From NCBI GenBank assembly GCA_036172665.1, contig CM069871.1:6510001-6574000 (forward strand): DNA of 64,000 bases, read 5' to 3'. This DNA comes from Prosopocoilus inquinatus (taxonomy: Eukaryota > Arthropoda > Insecta > Coleoptera > Lucanidae). Shown in pieces: positions 13,001-25,000 of this stretch. Under the pieces are notes generated by a model, which did no database searches, was not told the DNA's origin, and was given only the letters and a program-made list of their open reading frames with translations. The translations under genes and the position numbers were made by a program. How positions within the stretch are numbered: the first letter of the stretch is position 1; each line of letters starts with the position of its first letter.

Positions 13001-16000
13001 CCCATGAATAAAATGAAGTATAAAGATTCAAAGTGAGATCAACACTTCAATCGAACACTGCGAGACTTAAAAATAAAAGTCACATTCTGATGTGTACAGT
13101 AAACATGTTTTTGCATTAGTTTTGACATCTGACTGTGACTTTTATTTTAAAGTCTCGTTCAGTTCGATTATGAAACCGGCCTTTATACGTTCAAAGATTA
13201 AAGTGTACTTCAATAGATGTAATGTTTAAGAATGAATCAAATAATAAACAAGTTGGTAGTTAAAAAATAAAATAAAGTCAAATACTGGACAAAACGAAAA
13301 TTTAGCGATCAATCGACGAAATTAAATGCAAAATAAAATAAACCCAAATCGAGTACAAGAAACGGAAAACAAAAGACGATCAATTGACTATAATTATCAA
13401 AAAATAAAATCTTGTCAAAAAAAAACAAAACAAGAGAAACAAGAAAACGTAAAAAGAAAAAACAAAAAAAATGGAATTAAAGTGTAAAATAAAATAAACT
13501 CGAGTGCAAAAAATGAAAACAAAAAACGATCAATTGATTACAATTATCAAAAAATAAAATCCTGTCAAATAAAATCATTCAAAAGAAAACGTAAACACAA
13601 AACATGAAAAATAAAAAAAAAACAAAAGATGAAGGTCCAATACTAGAAGAAAGAAAAAAATTGCGGTCAATCACCGGAATTAAAGTGTAAAATAAAATAA
13701 ACTCAATAAACTCGTGCGAAAGAAAAGAAAAACAAAAGACGATCAATCGATTAGAATTATTAAAAATAAAATCGTGTCAAATAAAATTAAACAAAAGAAA
13801 ATGCAAAAAAAACATGATAAATTGATAGTTAAAAAAAAGCGCCGAATGAAAAGAAATCAAATAAAACAAGAAAAAATGAAGGTCGACCAATTGATTATAT
13901 CAATAACAGAGCTAAATACAGTCAAACAAAAATCGAAACAAAAGACGGTCGGCGGTGAAGACAAGGTGAAAAGGAAAATTCTATAAAATTAAAACTTTAA
14001 GTCAAATCGTTTCAAGAAAATTGAATTTTCAACCGAAGGTTCGAAGAAAAGAAAAAGCAAGAGAATCAAGATGATAATTCAAATATAAAATAATTCAAGT
14101 CAAATCAAATCAAGAAAAGACAAAAGACGATCGGTTTATAATTCAGTTCTGTTTGATCTTGTTTCATCTTTCACCTAGTGTTTGTAATTAAGTAAAACAT
14201 GATAAATTGATAGTTAAAAAATGCACCGAGTCAAATGAAATCGAATAAAACAAGAAAAAATAAAGGTCGATCAGCTGATTAAATCAAAAATTGAATTAAA
14301 TACAGCCGAATAGAAAAAAAAAACAAAACACAGGATGATCGGTGATGAAAATAAAAACGAATATAGAAATTCTATAAAATTAAAACTTTAAGTCAAATCG
14401 TATCAAAAAAGCGATGAATTTTTAACCGAAAGTTTGGAGAAAAGAAAAAGTCACAGAATCAAAGTGAAAATTCGAATATAAAACAAAATCGAATCGAATC
14501 AAGAAAAGACAAAAGACGATCGGTTTATTAAGTTCTACATAAGGTGCTTTCTTTCGCTTAAAAGTTTGAATCGTGTTTCGAATAATTTGGACCTGAATTT
14601 CGTAATTGTTGCAACAAAATACCTGACTTGAATTTTTGATTGACAATTCACTTTTAAATAACCATAATTCAATGCAAACAAGTTTTAAAAATAGAGAGAT
14701 TCAAAGAAAATAATGTCTGTTATTGAATCAAAACACGTTTGGATCACGATTTTGTGAGCGAAAGAAAGCACCTATACTTGAACTTATTTCCCTTTTATTT
14801 TTCGTCATAATAATGAACCGATCGTTCTTATAATTAAGAAGAAAAAAATGAAATAAGATCAAATAGATAGCGGTTTAATTAAATTTTGAAGCGGGTCGAT
14901 GGACATTTTAATTTTCTTATAAGGGGTCGATACTTGAGAAAGTTAGGGGAACCCCTGATTTAAGGACTTGGGAAAGAGAACGGTTAAAAAAAATCGAAAT
15001 TTTTAGCAAAACTTCGCCAAAAAAAAAATATGGACAGCGAAAACAGCTTCAGGACCAGTCAAAACCACGGGGGGGCGGGGCCTGAAAAAATTTATATAAA
15101 TTTCACTAACAAACGAAATATGAAATGTTAATTCGAAATGAGTCCGTGTAGATGTCGACGTGTTTAATTAGTTGTTAAAGCTCAGTCGGGGCCGTTGGCG
15201 ATCGGCGGGCGTGGAGGAAAACTGTATTGCAATGAAAGTATGTTACGAGCAAAAAGAGAATAATGTAGTTGTAAGGTCAAGAATTTACGACGGACCTCAA
15301 TTGCTTATTTATAACAAAGTAATTAATTGAATTTTATTTTTGCGCTTTGTTGCGAGTTGTAAATACAATGCCAAGATAAATAACAATATGAGTTTGACTA
15401 ATGAAGCGGCTTCTTCTCTTCACAGCTTTTAGTACATAGTATGTTTCTAATTTGCAAGAAGCAAATAAAAACATATACCACACACACACACACACATACA
15501 CATACAGATACCCACGTACTTGACTTGGCTTCCATCCATACAAGGATTTCCGTTTGAGTTTTACATTTTACTTTCTTTCTCTCATTACGGTCCCGCTATA
15601 CGTAACTAAGAAAACCGCGACAAAAATGAATGTGGTAATACTGTTATGAAGAATGTTAATTATACAAGATTGCGCAGGATTAATTCCCGTGTGGATTATG
15701 TAGCCAAGTGTAGTTTATTAAATTGTTTTATGATTAATTAAAATAGCAAATATGTTGTTTGACTGACCAATTATCGGTACGTGCGCTGTAAAGCCGGAGT
15801 TTCCAATTAGATACACTGTAAAAACAAAACGATAATTGCCTATAACCTGATGTGATGTGTTTGCAGTAGTTTTCAAAATAACAATCATTTAAATTCAATT
15901 AAACTGCCATTAAAAAAAAATTCAAAATAACAATCAAATAAATTCAATTAATTTAAAAAAATGCCATTTAAAAAAATTCAAGATGACTGCCTCTGACAAA

Positions 16001-19000
16001 CACCAGTTGCACAAAACAAATGAAACTCATATATTTATGTATAATTTAAACCCACCAAATGTCAAATCTAAATGTCAAACCGTTTCTGCGTAATTCCATT
16101 TGGTGCAATACTTTTTACGCACCCTGTATAGAACAATTGAAGGGGGTGAAATTCAGAGCTACAAAGTGAACCTTTGAGATAGTCAAAAACAAAAAGATAT
16201 TGATTTTCGAAAAACAAAACAGCAGTCGACGCTTGCAGAACTCAAAAAACGGACGTTTGCGCATTTTGGAAAGTAAAATGTGGATGTGAATTTTGAAGGT
16301 TACTAGAAACTTGGATGGTCAAATAAATTTTGTGCTTCAAGAACAGTATTCTTGGAAGGTCCCTCAAGTCCGTCGTCTTTTGTTTACGCGCCGTCTTTCG
16401 TTCGGCTATTGAAAACAAAAAAATCGATTTCTGAAAAATAATGGAACGAAACGCGATTGAATATTGAAAAACAAAAGAAACAAAAATTTTGAAGAAGGTT
16501 TATTGGAAATTAAATGATCGACAGAGTTTCGTATTCCAGGAATCGCTTTCTTCACGCTCTCAGAAAATTGATTGTTTTTTCCTTTTGTTTCTTGTTTAAG
16601 ATCCGATTGGTTTTTTTTTTCCGACACTCACGTCATCGCATCGACTTGCTTCTCATCTATGACTGACAATATTTTTTCTCAATGTTCCAAATGTGACGAA
16701 GACATTCTTTTGTTCGAGGAAAATAAAAATCATCATGGCTGTTGATGACAATAAAAAAAAATCGTTTTGAATAAGATAAAAAAACAGAAGACGATCGCCG
16801 CTGGGAAAATTCAAAGAACGACCACTTGCGCCTTTTCGAAAAGTAAAAAAAAAGAAAAAAAAACGTTTTGCGAAAACTTGAAGGAGGAAATTTGAAAGTC
16901 ACTTGAAATTTAGGGGGTCGACTGAATTTTGAGTTTCAAAAATCGAATTCTTATACCTCCCCTCCCCCTCCTCAAAGTGCGTCGTCTTTTGTTTTGCGAT
17001 AGTTTCCAGTGCCGTTCTGTTCTCGACTTTCTTTTTATCGCTCGTCTTTTGTTGGACTGTTAAAAACAAAACAAAATCGATTTCTTTTTTTTTTTGAGTA
17101 ATCGAACGAAACGAGATTGAGTATTGAAAAACAAAAGACGATCAGTGCTTGGAAAACCCACGAAGAAAATTTAAGAAAAAAAGAAATACGAAAAATTTTG
17201 ACACTTTATTCATATTTAAGGGATCGACTGATTTTCGTTTTCCGGGAATCGCTTTCTTCAAGGCGCTCAGAAAATTGATCGGCTTTTGTTTTTTCTTTAA
17301 GGCTTTTATTTTCCGACATTCGCGACCTTCGCATCGTTCCTCATCTACGACAGACAACTTTTTTTTTTTTAATATTCTAAACGTCCCGAAGACATTCTTT
17401 TGTTCGAGAAAAACAAAAGCCATTGACTGCTGATGACAACACAACAAAACAAAGCAATCGTTTCAAGAAAATTAAAAAAAAAAATAAAAGACAATCGCCG
17501 CCAGGAAAATTCAAATCGCCTTTTCGAAAAGTATGGAAAGAAGAAAACGTTTTATGAAAACATGGAGAAGGAATTTTTAAAGATACTTGAAATTTAGAGG
17601 GTCGACTGAATTTTTTATTTCGAAAATCGCATTCTTAACCCGTCTCCCCTCCCCTCCCACACCCCTCGTAAGTCCGTCGTCTTTTGTTTTGCAACAGTTT
17701 TCGGTGCCATTTTGTTCGCGACTTTCCTCTTATCGCCCGACTTTTGCTCGACCATTGAAAAGGAAACAAAAAAATACCTAATCGATTTTCGAGTAGTAAG
17801 TAACAGAACGAGACGAGATTGATTCTTGAAAAAGAAAAGACGATCTTTGCTTGAAAAACCCAGAAAGAAAATTAAAAAAGGGAAATCTTGAAGACCAGAT
17901 GGACTTTAAAGGGTCTTGGGCTCGATCTTTCTTATAAATTTATTGACCCCATAAAATCCCTGGAGACAGTTGTAAGGACAATGGTCTGCATGGAAATTAA
18001 CTGGTACATAAATTTATAGGAAGGTCGAATCAGAAAACTAAGCAAAAGTGTTGACGTTCGCCACCTACGGTCATAATTGACATTTAGTCATAATTGACAG
18101 ATGGTCATAATTGACAGATAGTTATAATTGACAGTTGGCCATAGTTAACAGTTAGCCATAATTGACAGTTGGCCATAATTGACAGTTGGCCATAATTGAC
18201 AGTTGGTCATAACTGACAGTTGGTCCTAATTGACAATACCTAAAACGGAATTGGTCGGAAATGATTTTTATTTGAAGCTAAATACTACATGGAAAGAAAT
18301 GATTGGAAAAAAAATTAAAACAAAATGAACAGAACGATCTTAACTATAATAACACAAGTGTCTTGTGAACGGCGAGGGAGGGAACGACTTTGGAACGTGA
18401 GGCAGATTTCAGTTGTTCCCTCATGCGAAAGGAAAGCAATAAATAATTTGAATAAATTACGACGAGGAAAACCGAGACTAAGAATTTTCTTTAAATATGG
18501 CGGCTATTGAGCGGGAAGTTTGAAAAAAAAAAACTTTTCCATCATTCATGAACGTTCTGTTGCAGATAGGTGTGCTGTTCAATATGTCATTAATTATATA
18601 AATACCGTCGAAATAAAAGAAGATATACAACGGCATTAACGATCATTCAGAATTTGATGAGAAAAATCGTTATTCTCGAAACGAAAATCTCAGTTTGTCA
18701 GCTGTTTTAAGCTCTTCTTCGGTTGCGTGTCTTCGTCTCCTTCTCTCTGTGGTATTCTTCGTTTTGGATTTTCGTTTTTCGATTTTCATTCATGATTTTC
18801 ATTTCTACTTTCCTGTCTTTGTTAGTGTACTTGCATCAGTCGAAATAAAAAAAGATTCAATGGCATTAAACATCATTAAAAGCTTGATGAGAAAAATCGC
18901 TATTCTCGAAACGAAAATCACAGTTTCTTCGGTTCCGTGGTCTTCTTCTCCTCTCCTAGATATTCTTCGTTTTGGATTTTCGTTTCTGCATCTACACTTA

Positions 19001-22000
19001 AATACCTCTTCTGACAGTTATCACGAACATACTCTTTTCAACTATTCATTGCATTACTTGATGATTACATGATTTTCATTTCTTCTTTCCCGTCTTTAAT
19101 TGTTGTTACTCATGTTGACTTTCCTTTTCTTGCAACATGTAGGTAGGTGGGGGGAAGAAAGTTATGGTTGTTTGGTGCTACGGTGAAATAGGAGATGATT
19201 CTTGGGGAATTGATGAGAGGTGTGGTTCGTAACAATCGACGACAACGGGCAATTTAGAAATTTTTAATTGTTGTTACTCATGTTTATTTTCCTTTTCTTG
19301 TAGCGTGTAGTTAGGTGGGGGCGGGGGGAAAGAATTTATGGTTGTTTGGTGCTGCGGTGAAATAGGAGATGATTCTTGGGGAACTGATAAGAGGTGTGAA
19401 TGGTAACGATCGAAGACAACGTGCAATTTAGAAAAGCGTTCTCGACTGGTGGTTTTAAATTATCAGAAATATTATCCCCCGCAATAACGTGGCCGATATA
19501 AACGTAATAGCGACTGATTTGCATTAAAATTGTAATGCACGAGGAGCTCGGTTTCCACGTTATTTACTATCTTTAAAAATGTTACAGCCGGAATATGTAA
19601 GTATATCACGTTTGCATCTACTTTGTTCTGCGCTGTTCTTGTTCAAAGAGGTAAATGCATCATCATGTTCTACTATTATCCATCCATCCGCTGGCCGGCG
19701 CAGCGCTCCGTGAAAGCTGAGGGAATAATCATTATTACCACCAGACCATTCCACCTTTTGCGGAAACACTTATCTACTAATTCTGTATAAATACCAGGCG
19801 AGACGAGACGCTAGAGTCATTTGAGTTGGGCAGTTGTCTTAAGTTTCTTGTAAGATTCCAAAGGCGCTTGCGTATCAACGCAATTAATAGTTGCATTCGT
19901 ATTCCTGACAAGTAATGAATTATTTAGATAGTAATTTGAAAGTAGGAGTAATAGCTTGCAATTATTCAGAGGAGAAGTTATGAAAGTGGTTCTTTCTAAA
20001 AATAAATTAATTTACAGGAGCACTGACCAAGTCGCAGTTTCCTGTGTTCACCATCTACGCCCAGAAGAGTTGCCTGGGGGTTAAGCCGTGTGAACGGGCG
20101 TGGTGTATAGATCGCGTGCAGAACTACCGCCTCGTAGGATATGCCAAGAGTCATCAAGTGGTGAATTCGCGTCAGGAATGTCTAGAACTCTGCCTGGGAG
20201 AAACGGAGTTCACCTGCAGGTTAGTGTAATGCAAAACAACAACAACAACGAAATGCATCCATCCATTTAAAACGGAATTATTCAAATGCAATTACTACTC
20301 CAAACGTTCCACGCAATAAAATAAACCAACTCTTGCATCACAATCTTTCATTAATAACTTTGGATAACTGTACTCGTTAATACTGCTCGGGTGTAATTCC
20401 TTTTCGTAATTAATGACGAAAGGTCGCTTTACCTTGGTGGGCGATTAGAAGAAGCTCTTCTCACTGAGAGCCGCGCGAGAAATAAACCGAAGCCATGCAT
20501 GCGTATCGCCCTGTTACGGATACCTTTTCTTTTTTTGCTACACGCTCACAACCCCGACTCTCAATTCAACTCAAACGTGAATGTGAATGCTACAAGCTCA
20601 GACGCGACGCGACGCGACAGGTCTTTAAATTAAACCAGAAGCATGTTAAGCACACAGACAGATCGGCTTCCGACAATTTATAATCAGATTAATTGCTCAG
20701 TGCTCAATTGTGCATAGCCATATCAATTACACTGGTTATTATTGAACTGTTAACGTTCCATTGATTAAGATCTATCTGTGTCGCTAACATAAATCTATCT
20801 ATACCACTAATAAAATTACTATAAAATTTGCAAGTGGTTTTCTCGAGGAAACCGCTTTCCTAGGAAACGAATCCGCGCTGTACAACTTTTGAAAAGCAGT
20901 CAAATACTCGATGAAACTGTAAATTTATAATAACGATGCAACTCCGTTTATTACTTCCTGCATTCGAAACTCGTCGGGTAAATACCACGTCTTCTTATTA
21001 AAACATTTTTATGTCTTTGCGTTCTTAATGTATCGTGGAATGTCAGAGAAATACGAGTCGTTTGAGGCGCACATACATCCGGTGTCTGCGTTCATAATTA
21101 CTTTTAATTGCGGTGTATAGTATAAGCAAGCGAACTAGGAATTACATGAATTCTATTGTATGTATGCAGCTAAGTACTTACTAACTGTATAATCGAATGA
21201 ATTCTTTATTAAAACTAAATTTAAAACCACATTTGGAAATCTTGAACAATTGTAATTAGGATTTTATTATTGGTCTTGATGTTATTAACACACTCGCTGA
21301 TTAGCACGAGCAATTGAACGCCTTTGAACGGTCCAATGGTAAGGGACTGGCCTTGCAATCGTAAGATCGTGGGTTCGCACACCGCTCGAGATGTTTCTCG
21401 GGGGTGGTCGTTACTCACTTCAAGTACCCTTCAGTGTTGGGGATTTATATTTATACTTTACACACACAAAAATACACACCCGCTCCTGAGGTCCTGACAA
21501 GTCTATGACTTGGGCCAAAAATTACACTTATAATCATAATAATAACACGAAAATTGTTATTGTTACTATTATCACAAGCAGCATCCTCAAGTCTTAAGAC
21601 CCCAAAGTATAAAACAAGTTTTCCTTTTTATAAAAATTTATCGCAAGAAGAAAACAAATGTCTCTCTTCTTCCTGTCACATAAAACGAACTTTATAATGA
21701 CAACGATGCTTGCACAGGAATTAAAAGCGTACAACTTAATTATATCTAATGCAAGGTGCAATTACAAAGACTCGCGCTCGTAAACTCCGAAGTAAATCGT
21801 CATTTGGTTCTTATTAATGAATGTAAAAGCGTGTTTGCTGCTGCTGCTGCTGCTTATTGATTAAAAAAGAAACCGATGGGAATCAGATGCTATTAAGTGG
21901 AAAAGTGCGGACGATGTAAATCACGATTGCCATTCCTTCCAGCTCCCAGGCAGCTCTCTTGCCCCCTAACTCATACGAAGGCAGTAAACACACTCATTAC

Positions 22001-25000
22001 CAACGGCATGTCGGCGCTCGTAGAGACAAATGTGCACTCTGCAGGCAAACTGCATTTTCAGGACCGGATTAGACCGGTGACAAGGAGAAATATATTTATT
22101 AAATCCGACTTTTACTGTACGCAGCCACGGCTAAAAATAATATCCACTTGCTTTAACTGCTCTGCCAACAACATTTAGACTAGAACGACTCGGCGTTTTT
22201 CACCTCTTATGAAACTGGAACAGATTATGAATTGCAAGAACGGATAATAAAAAGGAAGCACTAATGAGTCAGAAAAAAATAATTTTATTGTCGGAAAATA
22301 AATCGCAAATAAATTAAAGCCAGCGAGAGAAAGGTTTCAGACCCAGGTCTTGCGGGTTTTTTCTGAGAAACCAAAAAGCAAACAAACATTCGAGAAAACC
22401 GACAGAAAAGAGAATAACTAAGCGAATTCAGGTCTGTGAGACTAAAAAACCAAATATCCGGTGCGTAAACTAACGTTTCAAAACACAATCCTAACATGAA
22501 TAGACAAAGATAGTCATTATCATCACTACCTCCAGAGTTCAAGACACTTGTCAGTTGAAAATGTAGTGGAATTTATTCAGGGAAAACGATAAAACAAATG
22601 ACTATGAGATAAATCGAACAGAATAGGACAGCAGCGCAGGCGCCGTCCAGAAACTCGCGAGGAAACGAAGTAGAGGTCGATTTCTGGCGCTATTTTTGAG
22701 AGCCAGGCTACAAACCAGGAAATTCGAGGTTCAAACTTGGAAAACGATTGGGGAGAAAAGGGGGAAAAGAAGAATGTACCCTTCTTCCCTTTTCAATTTG
22801 TCAGTTTTTTAACCCCCGCCTACAACACGAAGAATAAAGCAGGGCTTATTGAAGAGGTAACCCAGTAGATCTCCAAACAAACAAAAACAAGAAGACACAG
22901 GCATCGTTGGCACGTACTTAATAGGAAGAAAGGAAGAGCGGGAAAAAACAACGGAGGAGACTATTCAGTAGATCTCCAAAACTAGATAATGTCAGATAGA
23001 TTCACCGCAGAAAGAAAGAAGAAGGGAATTAAAGAATGACAGGAAGAAGAAACTGCGAAAAGAGGGAAAAAAGGAAGTAGAAGCAGGAAAAAGCAATAGG
23101 ATTGAAGAAAATAGAACAGACTATTCAAGGAGATCTCCAAAAACAGAAAGAGAAATGGACGACAACGTCGATGGATTCATCGCAGAAGAAAGAAGGAAAT
23201 TGCAGAATAACAGGAAGAATAAATTACGAGAACGGCGAATAAGAGCAGAAAAGCAAGAGGGCTGAAGAAAACAGAGGGAAGAGACTATTTAGTAGATCTC
23301 CAAAACCAGAAAGAGAAATGGACGACAACGTCGATAGATAGATCGCAGAAAGAAAGAAAAGGGGAATTGAAAAGTGACAGGATGAAGAAACTACGAAAAG
23401 AGAAAGTAAGAGCGGAAAAACAAGAAGACTGAAGAAAATAAAGCCATGAGACTGTTCAGTAGATCTCCAAAACCAGAAAACACGATAACATCGATAGATT
23501 CACCGCAGAGAGAAAGAAACAGAGGAATTGATGAATGACAGGATGAGGAACTCGGAAACGAGGAAAATGACTGGAACAAGAAAGGAAAGAAGAAACAATT
23601 GTTAAACTTTCAAACATAAAAAGAAAAGAACAAGAAAGAGAAAAGACGAAGTTCTCGAATCAATCGCCAAGAGGCTACTTAATAGTTCTTCAAAACACGA
23701 AATATACACCATAGACGAAATATACCACCTGAATAGAGCAAGGAAATGGCCTAGTGAAAGGAGGGAAAGGAAAACGGGAAAACCTAAGGGAACTCCAAAT
23801 AAAAGAAAAATTGCAAATTTGGCCTTGGTATCAGTGGAGGATAATCGGAATCTTGAGCGTGGTGTTCTTAATCGTTGATTTATTTTTTTATTTTTGGCGT
23901 TCTGGAAAACTTGTGGAATCAAAATTTGTTTCACTTTTTAGTTCCAATACTGGATGATTACTGTTTTCATAGAATTAGTGATAATTGTTACTCCTATTTT
24001 GTAGCTACTCTGACACAGCATCCAAACCTTCCGACCAAGCAAGGGCATGGGAATTTCTTTTAGAATTAAAATTATTTTCTTTGCTAACCCTCCACCTTAT
24101 ATTTTGTTTTTGTTTTTGTTTTTATGGTACCATCAATTCCAGAAGAAGTCGAATGATTCGCTACTGACTTTCACAGTAGGCTTCTTAGCCTCCCTCCTTA
24201 TTAAAACCTTCATTGTTTCCTGCGTTGGTTTTCTTAAATTTATCTTCAAACACCTTACATTTTTATTTTTAAAAAATTAAAAGAAAACCCACTTCCTTCA
24301 GCTGATTACACCCCCCTATCCCCCAGTGAACATACTTTCCAATGGCACGAACTAAATTATTTTTCCAATGCCGTATCTCCAGCTTTCATTTTGCAACCAC
24401 TTATGGATAAAAGAAGAAGATTGATGTAATAAATGAAACAGGTTAGGAAAGAAAAGGGTAAAACAATGGAAGAAATGGAAGGAAGAAAACAAAACAAATG
24501 AGCACAAGCAGTAAGGAAGAAACGATTCTAAGACTCCAAAATTAAGGTCAGCCCTTTCTTGAGTGGTTCTTCCTTCTGCCGAAGAAGTAACCTCTTTGTA
24601 AATGCGCCTGAAATATTTCATCAATGACGTCATTTAACCAGAGCTGGTCATTGAAGATTTCCTTTTCTTTTTAATTTCTGGTGCTGCTTCTTGCATCTGA
24701 AGAAGCGTTCAGTGGTCTTTAAAGAATTTTTTTTTTATCTTTCTGGAGTTGCTTCTTGCACTTCAAGAAGCGGCGAAGTCACTTGACGAATTTTTAAGGA
24801 AAAAAGTCTACCCTTTAGTTCTTTAGTTTTTCTAGCTATGAAGAATTGTCAAAAATGATTTTGACTCGATTGTTAGTGGTCGTTTAGTTTCTGGCAATCT
24901 TCTTGCTTTAGCAGAAATGTGGATAATGACGTCGCTTATTTCCGGTCATTGGAAAATTAGAAGAAGTTGAAGGCTTACAAATCAATCGATGATGGAATGT

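Larger units (their letters stand above)
4066..20017 (+). other. Intron 1 (about 16 kb)
   Basis: The intron is bounded by GTAAGC at the donor and TTTACAG at the acceptor. The single base G from exon 1 joins GA from exon 2 to make a Gly codon, so the frame is kept. It contains a decayed mariner, MITEs and tandem arrays that are listed separately. I found no additional coding exon within it. Confidence 0.85.
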
